Assembly (NCBI GenBank): GCA_005877565.1
Contig: VBOK01000142.1
Span: 1-8,448 of the forward strand
Length of the DNA stretch: 8,448 nt
From: Nitrospirota bacterium
Lineage (GTDB): Bacteria > Nitrospirota > Nitrospiria > Nitrospirales > NS-4
Reading direction: 5' to 3'
Shown here: piece by piece, positions 1 to 7,172 of the stretch
How the letters are laid out: each line of letters begins with the position of its first letter
Numbering within the stretch: position 1 is the stretch's first letter
Translations under genes and position numbers: made by a program
Notes under the pieces: generated by a model
Told to the model about the DNA's origin: nothing
The model's database searches: none
The model's input: only the letters and a program-made list of their open reading frames with translations

Positions 1-92
1 AAGACGCGCCCCTTCCCGTGGCGGGCGAGTTCGTGAAGGTCGAGATCACCGACGCCGCCGCCTACGACCTCGTCGGCCGCATTGTCGGGTGA
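1..92 (+). CDS. rimO: C-terminal end of ribosomal protein S12 methylthiotransferase RimO (partial)
   Basis: The frame starting at base 3 is open and ends at TGA 90-92, giving the last 29 residues of a protein cut by the window edge. It contains GEFVKVEITDAAAYDLVG, which matches the end of the TRAM domain of RimO. RimO is the radical-SAM iron-sulphur enzyme that methylthiolates an aspartate of ribosomal protein S12. The [D/E]-A-x-x-Y-D-L-x-G ending favours RimO over its relative MiaB, but with so little sequence MiaB cannot be fully excluded. The stop codon overlaps the GTG at 89-91 of the next reading frame (GTGA), an arrangement typical of translational coupling. Confidence 0.72.
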   Translation, partial: DAPLPVAGEFVKVEITDAAAYDLVGRIVG

Positions 93-976
93 GAGGACAG
101 GGGACAGATTTGAAATCTGTCCCCTGCCTCATTCTTTCGATCATCGTGCTGGGTTTTCTCGCCGCACCCGCGCTGGCCCTGGAGAAATCCGCCCGGGTCG
201 AGATGGAAGAGATGCTGGCCTCTGAGATTCGCTTCTCGCTCGCGCTGTCCGACTTCATGGACAATACCTCGTTCCGAGCCCGTCCCGATAACACTGGGAT
301 CGTAAAGTACCGGTACCTCGGTCATTTCGAAATCCAGCCGCATTGGGCTCCCCTCGCCCTGGTCCTCGACACGAATTTCTTCACTGACAAGGAGCGGGAC
401 AACGAATTCCGCCCGTCGGAATGGGACCAGGCCGTAGGACTCCTCTATCGGTACGAGCAGTGGGCCGGCCTGCTCCGTTATGAGCGAGACATGCCCATCG
501 ACAAGAGTGGGCTGGTGCAAGCCTTTGCGGAGTTCCAAGGCCTCTGGCATCAAGACAATCTTTTGGTCCAGAACTCCGAATTCTACGCGGCGCTCGGCTG
601 GCTCTTCTCGACCCAAACGTACTTCGCCCGGCCTGACAACACCGGCCGGGCCTTGTTCCGGTACGTGCTGCATGGCGAACTGCCCCTCTATTGGCAATGG
701 CTCTGGCTCGTCGGCGACACGAACTTCTTCACCGATCGGCAGGCATCGAATCCGATCGCACCCAGCGAATTGGACTGGATCGTCGGACTCGCCGTCCGGT
801 GGGAGTCCTGGGAGTTGATGGCCTTCCAAGAAACGGATCAGGCGATCGATCGAGGCGGCCTGACGCAGAAGTATTTCGCCATTCAGTTGAAGTGGTCGTG
901 GGAAGGAAAACCGTCTGTGCCGGAGATTCACACGAGAAGACGCGCCGGAACGGAGCTTGCTCAAAGAGAATGGTAG
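89..976 (+). CDS. Exported beta-rich protein with two 116-residue repeats, putative outer-membrane protein
   Basis: I do not recognise a named family. Counting from GTG 89, residues 11-30 form a hydrophobic signal sequence ending APALA, with likely signal peptidase I cleavage after Ala30. The mature part is rich in alternating aromatic and polar residues (for example YWQWLWLV), as in outer-membrane beta-strands. It is an internal duplication: RPDNTG (65-70, 181-186), DTNFFTD (94-100, 210-216), PSE(W/L)D (109 and 225) and ID(K/R)(S/G)GL (137 and 253) all recur exactly 116 residues apart without gaps. Start choice is open. GTG 89 overlaps the rimO stop but has no Shine-Dalgarno. TTG 110 has AGGGG at 99-103, six bases upstream, and would give a signal peptide beginning MKSVPC. 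Either way the N-terminus is encoded by a palindromic repeat, and the TAG stop (974-976) lies in another. An outer-membrane location is inference. Confidence 0.75.
   Translation: MRGQGTDLKSVPCLILSIIVLGFLAAPALALEKSARVEMEEMLASEIRFSLALSDFMDNTSFRARPDNTGIVKYRYLGHFEIQPHWAPLALVLDTNFFTDKERDNEFRPSEWDQAVGLLYRYEQWAGLLRYERDMPIDKSGLVQAFAEFQGLWHQDNLLVQNSEFYAALGWLFSTQTYFARPDNTGRALFRYVLHGELPLYWQWLWLVGDTNFFTDRQASNPIAPSELDWIVGLAVRWESWELMAFQETDQAIDRGGLTQKYFAIQLKWSWEGKPSVPEIHTRRRAGTELAQREW
98..126. repeat. REP-like perfect palindrome, GGGGACAG type
   Basis: Two 14-base arms (98-111 and 113-126, left arm CAGGGGACAGATTT) are perfect reverse complements around a single base at 112. It begins six bases after the rimO stop. 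Read on either strand it encodes a GTD(L/F)KSVP peptide. From memory, such peptides recur in predicted proteins of several environmental bacterial genomes, which suggests a dispersed repeat. It shares the GGGGACA core with the inverted repeats around the RAYT gene at 7142-7868. Confidence 0.75.
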
Positions 977-1001
977 GGGCACGGCGCGCCGTGCCCCTAC
1001 C
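972..1001. repeat. Perfect 30-bp palindrome with GTAG/CTAC feet (REP-like)
   Basis: Arms 972-986 and 987-1001 are perfect reverse complements with no spacer (left arm GGTAGGGGCACGGCG). The palindrome includes the TAG stop codon (974-976) of the upstream exported-protein gene. GTAG at the foot of the hairpin is the tetranucleotide recognised by the E. coli REP transposase, so a RAYT-mobilised repeat is plausible. It sits between convergent genes and could act as a bidirectional transcript end, although there is no T tract. Confidence 0.72.
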
Positions 1002-1026
1002 GGGCGGATGTAAAATCCGCCCCTAC
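1002..1026. repeat. Second REP-like hairpin, abutting the first
   Basis: Arms GGGCGGAT (1002-1009) and ATCCGCCC (1015-1022) are perfect reverse complements around the five-base loop 1010-1014, followed by CTAC at 1023-1026. Read on the minus strand it is GTAG plus a hairpin. It shares the end GCCCCTAC with the preceding palindrome, so the two look like a tandem pair from one repeat family with different stem sequences. Confidence 0.65.
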
Positions 1027-1043
1027 ATTGTATTCGCTTCGCG

Positions 1044-2528
<1,485 letters not shown>

Positions 2529-2587
2529 GGTGTCCTCCTTCTTCTCCTAGCTTTTAGAAGGCGCTTACAGCCTTCCCGTTTGTCCCG

Positions 2588-2641
2588 AGCATAGCAGCCG
2601 AAGATGAGAGGAGGATTAACCGCAGATTAGAAATGGCTAAT
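2588..2641 (-). promoter_or_regulatory. Predicted degP promoter with three 11-bp-phased operator-like boxes
   Basis: Read on the minus strand, ATTAGC (2636-2641), CTAATC (2625-2630) and TTAATC (2614-2619) are similar hexamers starting exactly 11 bp apart, one helical turn. A -10-like TATGCT lies at 2588-2593. The -35 position (about 2611-2616) has no good -35 sequence and overlaps the nearest box. Tandem boxes over a poor -35 are typical of promoters activated by OmpR-family regulators, and one is encoded at 4179-4850. The leader would be about 50 nt and contains a small hairpin (stem 2557-2562 with 2570-2575). Prediction only. Confidence 0.45.
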
Positions 2642-2658
2642 ACAGCGGAAAAGGGTTA

Positions 2659-2771
2659 GTGGGTGGCACCGAGCGGGGCGCCCCGATGAGCCAGGGAGCC
2701 TGCAGGCGAGTCTTCGGGGCTGCGACGCCGAAAGGCTCCGGTCAGCGGGGCTGCTCGGTGACAGGACCCAC
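2659..2771 (-). other. Highly structured spacer between the histidine kinase and degP, candidate RNA element
   Basis: This 113-nt segment folds end to end. Closing stem GTGGGT (2659-2664) pairs with ACCCAC (2766-2771), then CACCGAGC (2667-2674) with GCTCGGTG (2753-2760). Inside, GGAGCC (2695-2700) pairs with GGCTCC (2734-2739) and GGCG (2705-2708) with CGCC (2726-2729). A self-complementary CGGGGCGCCCCG is at 2674-2685. It starts ten bases beyond the kinase stop. The minus strand is favoured because all neighbouring genes lie there, but the strand is not proven. It may be a transcript end for the regulator-kinase mRNA, although only CCCTTTT follows, or a small RNA. It matches no riboswitch family I know. 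Confidence 0.4.
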
Positions 2772-2781
2772 AGTCCAGAAT

Positions 2782-4176
2782 TCAAGTGGTCAATGGTAGC
2801 ACCACCGTGAACCGCGACCCCTGCCCCACCGTGCTCTGGACTTCAATCCGCCCATGGTGGGCTTCGGCGATCCACTTGCAGATCGAAAGCCCCAGGCCGG
2901 TGCCTTTCTTGGCATGCGCTCGAGCGGCGTCCGTGCGGTAGAACCGATCGAAGATCCGGCCCAGCTCTTCTGGAGCAATCCCAATCCCCTGATCCGTCAC
3001 CGAGAGCCGGGCCGTCGCGCTTTCGCGCACCAAGGCGATTTCGACCTTTCCCCCCGGTCTCGAATACTTCACGGCGTTGTCCACCAGGTTCAGCAGGAGT
3101 TCCCGCAGGCGCAGTTCGTCGCCCAGCACAGGAGCAGGATCCACGGACCCCACCGTGACCTGGACCCCGTGCTCCTGCCCCAGCACCGCCATCTGCCGCC
3201 GGACGTCCTCGACCAGCGCATCGAGCCGAACGGGAAGCGACTCGATCGCGACTTCGCCCAAGTCGGTCCGCGAGAGGAACAACAGCTCGTCCACGATCCG
3301 GGTCATGCGATCGATCTCCTCCAGCGTGCTCTCCAGCACAAGCCTGTAGTCCTCAGCCGGGCGTGGCCGCCGCAGGGCCAGCTCGGCCTCTCCCTTGATG
3401 ACCGTGAGGGGTGTGCGCAGCTCGTGGGAAGCGTCCGCGCTGAACTGGCGCATCTGTCGGAACGATGCCTCCAGGCGGGCGATCATGTCGTTGAAGGTCG
3501 CCGCCAGCCGGCCGATCTCATCCAACGTGGACGGCACCGCAAGGCGTTGGGTCAGGTCCCCGGCCGCAATCCGCTGTGCCGCTTGGATAATGGCCTCTAC
3601 GGGACGCAGCGCACGGTCCGCGAGAAAACATCCACCGCCCAGCGCGGCCGCCAAAGCGATCGGGGCCGAGACGAGTAGGACCAGCACCAGCCGGTGGAGC
3701 ATCTCCTCGATCGGCTGCAGGGACGTGCCGACCTGCACGATATTGACCAGCACGCCGTTCTCCCGGATTGGCACCGAGAGCAGCCGGAACGTCGAGCCGT
3801 CTTGGAAGCGCGCTGATTCGAACGTCGCCTGGCCGTTCAGCGCCGAGGCCAAGGCCGTCGGACTGAGGGGAATGTCCTGATGCCCCAGGTTCGGAGATTG
3901 GATGGTGATCTTGCCGGCCGGGCTGAAGATCTGAAAGGTCTTGTCCAGAACGGCGAGTTCGGGAAACTCCGCAGCGAGATCTTCGAACGGCAGGAACGGC
4001 CCGATCCCATGCTTCTCCACCGCACGCACCGCCACGGCAGCGGCCCCTTCCAGCGACCGATCAATCTGGTCCCGAAGCCCGTGGGTCAGGACGGCATAGA
4101 GCGCGCCGCCGAAAACGACCAGGATAAGGGCCAGCGCGGTCCCGTACCAGAGCGTGAGGCGCACCCGCAGCGGCAT
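2782..4176 (-). CDS. Membrane sensor histidine kinase of a two-component system (HAMP-HisKA-HATPase)
   Basis: A 464-residue inner-membrane kinase that autophosphorylates on histidine and passes the phosphate to the regulator encoded upstream. Transmembrane helix 1 is at about 10-30 and helix 2 at about 162-187, bounding a periplasmic sensor domain of about 130 residues. A HAMP linker follows (about 188-240). The HisKA domain has the acceptor His251 in SADASHELRTPL. The ATPase domain has the N box with Asn363 and Asn367 (LNLVDNAVKYS), G1 DQGIGI (395-400), F box (407-414) and G2 GTGLGLSI (425-432). All key residues are present, so it should be active. The start ATG 4174-4176 is two bases after the regulator stop, with GAAGG about 12 bases upstream. 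The arrangement resembles heavy-metal (CusS-like) kinases, but the sensor domain gives no clear ligand. Linkage to degP suggests envelope stress (inference). Confidence 0.93.
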   Translation of the reverse strand: MPLRVRLTLWYGTALALILVVFGGALYAVLTHGLRDQIDRSLEGAAAVAVRAVEKHGIGPFLPFEDLAAEFPELAVLDKTFQIFSPAGKITIQSPNLGHQDIPLSPTALASALNGQATFESARFQDGSTFRLLSVPIRENGVLVNIVQVGTSLQPIEEMLHRLVLVLLVSAPIALAAALGGGCFLADRALRPVEAIIQAAQRIAAGDLTQRLAVPSTLDEIGRLAATFNDMIARLEASFRQMRQFSADASHELRTPLTVIKGEAELALRRPRPAEDYRLVLESTLEEIDRMTRIVDELLFLSRTDLGEVAIESLPVRLDALVEDVRRQMAVLGQEHGVQVTVGSVDPAPVLGDELRLRELLLNLVDNAVKYSRPGGKVEIALVRESATARLSVTDQGIGIAPEELGRIFDRFYRTDAARAHAKKGTGLGLSICKWIAEAHHGRIEVQSTVGQGSRFTVVLPLTT

Positions 4177-4178
4177 GA

Positions 4179-4850
4179 TTATTCTGCCTTCAAGGAGTAA
4201 CCGCTTCCCCTGACCGTATGGATCAGCTTGCGGTCCTGTCCGCGGTCGATCTTGTTGCGCAGGTAGTTGACGTACACGTCAATGACGTTGGTGAACGTGT
4301 CGAAGTCCTGGTTCCAGACGTGCTCGGCGATCATCGAGCGGGTCAGCACGCGGCCGGCATTGCGCATCAGGTATTCCAGGAGGGCATACTCCTTGGTCGT
4401 CAGCTCGACGCGCCGTCCCCCGCGGGTAACCTCGCGGGTGGCCGGATTCAGGACGAGATCATCGATCTGGAGGACGCCGGCCGCCTCGCCGCTGCCGCGT
4501 CGCAGCAGGACGCGTACGCGGGCCAGCAGTTCCTCGATCGCAAAGGGCTTCGTCAGATAGTCGTCGGCGCCAGCATCCAGCCCCTTCACCTTCTGGTTGA
4601 CCTGCGACTGTGCCGTGAGGATCAGCACGGGCATGGAGACCTGGTCCTTGCGAAGCGTCTTGAGCACCTCGATCCCCGGAAGCCCCGGCAGCATGAGGTC
4701 CAGGATCACCAGGTCGTAGCACCCGGCGCTGGCCAGTTCGAGCCCCTTGGCGCCGTCGGCACAGACATCCACGGCGTAGCTCTCCTCTTCCAGGGCCCGA
4801 CGGATGAAAGAGGCCACCTTGGCCTCGTCCTCAATGACCAGGATCCGCAT
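4179..4850 (-). CDS. OmpR/PhoB-family DNA-binding response regulator
   Basis: A 223-residue transcription factor. The receiver domain (1-115) has the acidic pair Glu7/Asp8, phospho-acceptor Asp51, Thr79 and Lys101 in LTKPF, all canonical. The C-terminal winged helix (about 126-221) has the family patterns LTTKEYALLEYL and VDVYVNYLRNKID-like (here VIDVYVNYLRNKID) and ends VRGSGYSL. It is closest in feel to the CusR/CopR/MprA branch, which cannot be refined by eye. ATG 4848-4850 is fixed by the standard MRILVIEDE start, but there is no Shine-Dalgarno upstream; a TATAAT lies only 20-25 bases before the ATG, so the leader would be very short. It is co-transcribed with the kinase 2 nt downstream. 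Likely targets are its own operon and degP (inference from operator-like boxes at 2614-2641). Confidence 0.94.
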   Translation of the reverse strand: MRILVIEDEAKVASFIRRALEEESYAVDVCADGAKGLELASAGCYDLVILDLMLPGLPGIEVLKTLRKDQVSMPVLILTAQSQVNQKVKGLDAGADDYLTKPFAIEELLARVRVLLRRGSGEAAGVLQIDDLVLNPATREVTRGGRRVELTTKEYALLEYLMRNAGRVLTRSMIAEHVWNQDFDTFTNVIDVYVNYLRNKIDRGQDRKLIHTVRGSGYSLKAE

Positions 4851-4869
4851 AGCGATGACTATGGGAGGA

Positions 4870-4900
4870 ATTATAGCAGGCCGGCGGGAAGCGCTTTAAA
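4870..4900 (-). promoter_or_regulatory. Predicted promoter for the response regulator-kinase operon
   Basis: A perfect TATAAT is read on the minus strand at 4870-4875, between the speE stop (4896-4898) and the regulator ATG (4850). The best -35 is a weak TTTAAA at 4895-4900 with a long 19-bp spacer, overlapping the end of speE. Transcription would start near 4863, leaving about 13 nt before the ATG. A weak -35 fits regulated or low-level use. Confidence 0.42.
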
Positions 4901-5834
4901 GGGCGCGGGCGTGATCGTGATAGATATAGAGCGGCGCGTCGTCCTCGATGAGGCGGGTCTCGCTGGCCAGGCGGGCCTGCAGATGTTTCGGCAGCGCCAT
5001 CTGGGCGATGCAGACCTCCCCGGTCAAGTACTTCAACTCGCCCTGGATTCGCCGGGCGATCATCTTGCCATAGTCTGCGGCCGAGTACGCCCGCGGATCG
5101 ACCTTCTTCGACGCCACCTGGAACCCCCAGGGCATACCGAAACAGGGGACATTCGCCACATAAGGGCACACGACCGAAAAGGTGGTCAGCAGCGTCCGGT
5201 AGACCGCGCTGAAGTTCAGCAGATCGTGCGGCGCCACCGTGCCGGACTGGAGCGCGATCGTCCCCTGCGACGAGAGCCGCCGATTCACCAACTGGTAGAA
5301 CTCCCGCGTGTAGAGCCGGTAGCATGGCCCCTCTTCGATGGGATCAGACAGGTCGATGATGATGACGTCGAAGACTTGATCGTGCGTCTCGAGCCACCGA
5401 CGGGCATCCTCGAAGGCCAGCTCGGTGCGCGGGTCGTCGAACGCGCCGGCATGGAACTCCGGGAGCATCGCGCGGGAGACCTCAATGACCTCGCGGTCGA
5501 TGTCCACCATCAGCGCCCGCTCGACCGAGTGGTGCCGAAGGACCTCGCGGAGCGTGGCCCCCTCCCCCCCGCCGATGACCATCACCCGCTTGGGGTTGGG
5601 ATGCACCAGCATGGCCGGGTGGACGAGCACCTCGTGGTAGATGAACTCGTCCGTCTGGGTGGACTGGACCTTGCCGTCGAGGATCAGCGACCGGCCGTAA
5701 TCCCCCAACTCGACGATCTCGATGCGTTGGAACGGAGTCTGCTTGGAAAAGAGGACGGTCTTTACTTCGTGGACATGCCCCTCGCTAGGCCCCAGCCGCT
5801 CATGAAACCACTTGGAGTTCTTTGGGGCGTCCAT
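4896..5834 (-). CDS. speE: Spermidine synthase (polyamine aminopropyltransferase)
   Basis: A 312-residue cytoplasmic enzyme that transfers the aminopropyl group from decarboxylated S-adenosylmethionine to putrescine, making spermidine. The N-terminal beta domain contains YGRSLILDGKVQSTQTDEFIYHE, split by the typical substrate-contact residues (about 46-68). The Rossmann fold follows, with GGGEG at 88-92, the acidic VDIDREV end of the next strand and the catalytic-loop motif DLSDP (Asp161, Asp164). Length is slightly above the usual 280-300. ATG 5832-5834 was chosen because AAGGAGG at 5844-5850 lies nine bases upstream. The in-frame TTG at 5838-5840 would be only three bases from it. The start lies inside speD, overlapping by 35 bases, so translation is probably coupled. 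Thermospermine synthase or broader amine specificity cannot be excluded by eye. Confidence 0.93.
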   Translation of the reverse strand: MDAPKNSKWFHERLGPSEGHVHEVKTVLFSKQTPFQRIEIVELGDYGRSLILDGKVQSTQTDEFIYHEVLVHPAMLVHPNPKRVMVIGGGEGATLREVLRHHSVERALMVDIDREVIEVSRAMLPEFHAGAFDDPRTELAFEDARRWLETHDQVFDVIIIDLSDPIEEGPCYRLYTREFYQLVNRRLSSQGTIALQSGTVAPHDLLNFSAVYRTLLTTFSVVCPYVANVPCFGMPWGFQVASKKVDPRAYSAADYGKMIARRIQGELKYLTGEVCIAQMALPKHLQARLASETRLIEDDAPLYIYHDHARAL

Positions 5835-6246
5835 AGGCAAAAACCTCCTTCGCCACCTTGGTGACCTTGGAGGAAGCCACCTTGGCCGGCTTGGAGTCCG
5901 GAATCAGTCCGCGCTTGAGTTCGATGAGCGACGGTTGACGGGCCTGGAACTTCTCCACAAGGTATTGGGCCGCGACTTCGGGGGTGAGGGTCTCTCCGCA
6001 GGTGAAGATGTCCACCGCAGCATACCCGTGTTCGGGCCAGGTATGGACCGCGACGTGGGATTCGGCGATGACGACGACGCCGCTGATACCGAAGGGACTG
6101 AATTGGTGGAAGTGGGTGCCGACGATGGTGGCCTTCGCGATCTTGGCTGCGGCGACCAAGATCTCTTCCACTCTCTTTACATCATTAAGAAGTTTGGGGT
6201 TGCAACCGTTCAATTCAAGCACCAAGTGACGACCTAGTGCGTGCAA
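5800..6246 (-). CDS. speD: S-adenosylmethionine decarboxylase proenzyme, prokaryotic class
   Basis: A 148-residue proenzyme that cleaves itself to create a pyruvoyl cofactor and then decarboxylates S-adenosylmethionine, supplying the aminopropyl donor to SpeE. Self-processing occurs between Glu62 and Ser63 in the motif AESHVAVHTWPE (61-72). His68 and Cys83 (DIFTCGE) are the conserved processing and catalytic residues. The N-terminus MHALGRHL matches the family start, but the codon is TTG (6244-6246), placed eight bases after an AGGGGG Shine-Dalgarno (about 6255-6260). An ATG at 6249-6251 is out of frame and stops after five codons. A Lys/Ser-rich tail (about 117-148) extends beyond the catalytic core and is encoded partly over the speE start. 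A good promoter lies about 110 bases upstream. Confidence 0.94.
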   Translation of the reverse strand: MHALGRHLVLELNGCNPKLLNDVKRVEEILVAAAKIAKATIVGTHFHQFSPFGISGVVVIAESHVAVHTWPEHGYAAVDIFTCGETLTPEVAAQYLVEKFQARQPSLIELKRGLIPDSKPAKVASSKVTKVAKEVFAYGRPKELQVVS

Positions 6247-6361
6247 TTCATTTGCCCCCTTTCGCTGTGGGTTGTAGAGAGAGTGGCCAATTTATCGTCT
6301 ATCGCACCTCCCCCTTCGGGACACTACCGGGAAAGACCATGACACCCGAAAATTGTGTGTG

Positions 6362-6389
6362 AATATAGCTGAACTCTTCCAATTGTCAA
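6362..6389 (-). promoter_or_regulatory. Sigma70-type promoter for the speD-speE operon
   Basis: Read on the minus strand, a perfect -35 TTGACA (6384-6389) is followed after 16 bp by TATATT (6362-6367). An A-rich run (6392-6400) sits just upstream of the -35, as an UP-like element would. Transcription would start near 6355 and leave about a 108-nt leader before the speD TTG. Confidence 0.65.
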
Positions 6390-6698
6390 TAAATTTTTTT
6401 AGGGGGCCTCCTTTCCCTCTCTCCCGGCTCCCGCCTCCACCCTAAAAATTCGTTCTCCGTGCTCACCCAACCCGCAAATCATCCCTCTCCCCTGGCGTGA
6501 AGCGTACACTCACACTTTCAGCCACAGACGCGGACCTCCGGACAGTAAAAAACTTGAGACGGAACTGAATTAGCCGAGGTCAGAGTGTGAGGATCGGCTC
6601 GCTATAGAGGGATTCAGGGGGGCGAGCCGAATATAAATCCTGCGGCGGACAGGCGGACGGGACACCTCCAAACACAGGCTAGCTCACTTTTATTTGCT
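6390..6698. other. Gene-free stretch upstream of speD, no coding signal
   Basis: No frame here has coding character or a ribosome binding site. Visible structure is a 19-base pure pyrimidine run (6407-6425), an 8-bp inverted repeat (CTCACACT 6509-6516 with AGTGTGAG 6584-6591) and the strong hairpin listed separately at 6594-6630. No tRNA or known riboswitch is recognisable. It marks the transition from the GC-rich core genes to the AT-richer accessory region. Confidence 0.5.
6594..6630. repeat. Perfect 9-bp inverted repeat (hairpin)
   Basis: TCGGCTCGC (6594-6602) and GCGAGCCGA (6622-6630) are perfect reverse complements around a 19-base purine-rich loop. No T tract follows on either strand, so it is not a standard terminator. 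Its role is unknown; it may be an operator, an RNA hairpin or a solitary repeat. Confidence 0.45.
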
Positions 6699-6716
6699 TT
6701 AGTAAAATGTGATAGC
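6678..6716 (-). terminator. Imperfect AT-rich hairpin over the stop of the hypothetical gene
   Basis: GCTA-TCAC-TTTTA on the left (6678-6692) pairs with TAAAA-GTGA-TAGC on the right (6703-6716) with small bulges, enclosing the TAA stop (6699-6701). There is no T tract after the stem, so a transcript-end role is tentative. Confidence 0.27.
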
Positions 6717-7172
6717 AAGAAAGCTCATTTCAATTTTTACTAGTTCAAGCAAACAGCAAATTCGATCTTGTAGTGAAAGATTGTTTTGCTGTAACTTTTT
6801 AAACAACCTATGATATTCGTCTTTAAGCGCTGTTAGGCTGACATACCGTTTCCACCTAAACGATTTCTTGGGCATCCCCTTAAGGATTCTCGAAAGCATT
6901 TGGACATGATAAAAAGACTCGTACCCAGATCTGATTGTATCGTTAATATACATCACCTCGTGCTGAGTCGGGCTTATCACCTTAGGTAGTCTTTGCAAGA
7001 AATGATAAAAATCCACTGCAATCCTAATTGTGACTCTCAGGTCTTCCTTCAAAGATTTGTCATCGAACAAGTCTCCACCATCTCGAATGAACAAAGACTC
7101 AATACGGAGGACATGTAAATGTTTTGCAATCGGCATAGGGATTAAGGGGACACTCCGGTTATATTCAACCAT
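6699..7172 (-). CDS. Hypothetical protein, 157 residues, start uncertain
   Basis: Unrecognised. The predicted protein is basic and mainly helical, with LRIESLFIRDGG near the N-terminus and a Leu/Lys-rich C-terminal half (KLQQNNLSLQDRICCLLELVKIE is split here as KLQQNN / LSLQDR / ICCLLELVKIE). There is no signal peptide, and no motif or family I can name. Its base composition is clearly richer in A/T than the core genes and the neighbouring transposase, suggesting foreign origin. The start is doubtful: ATG 7172 and ATG 7136 both lack a Shine-Dalgarno, and the frame stays open to 7286 inside the opposite-strand transposase gene. Residues 4-10 from ATG 7172 (YNRSVPL) are encoded by the left inverted repeat of the RAYT unit. 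The N-terminus may therefore be chimeric and the original 5' end lost. Confidence 0.5.
   Translation of the reverse strand: MVEYNRSVPLIPMPIAKHLHVLRIESLFIRDGGDLFDDKSLKEDLRVTIRIAVDFYHFLQRLPKVISPTQHEVMYINDTIRSGYESFYHVQMLSRILKGMPKKSFRWKRYVSLTALKDEYHRLFKKLQQNNLSLQDRICCLLELVKIEMSFLAITFY

Noticed and set aside
62..982. A 306-codon open frame on the minus strand opposite the exported-protein gene
   Set aside because: No domain or signal is recognisable. The plus-strand frame has a signal peptide, a gapless internal repeat and a logical link to rimO.
98..1026. CRISPR-like repeats, because of the several short repeats
   Set aside because: The palindromes are few, differ in sequence and are not separated by regular spacers; no cas gene is present.
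2659..2690. T-box riboswitch, suggested by GGGTGGCACCG on the plus strand
   Set aside because: No tRNA-synthetase or amino-acid gene lies downstream on the plus strand, where the 3' end of the kinase gene sits in antisense. No specifier loop or terminator-antiterminator pair is visible.
2854..3678. A 274-codon plus-strand frame opposite the histidine kinase
   Set aside because: It is a mirror frame of the kinase domains; the translation resembles no protein family and no ribosome site is evident.
4218..5864. A 548-codon open frame on the plus strand across the response regulator and speE
   Set aside because: It is antisense to two unmistakable genes with intact motifs. Its translation is a low-complexity mix of His, Gln, Arg and Asp typical of the reverse frame of GC-rich coding DNA.
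6407..6425. Pure pyrimidine run as a triplex or regulatory element
   Set aside because: It is only 19 bases with no mirror symmetry that I can see; too little to claim a function.
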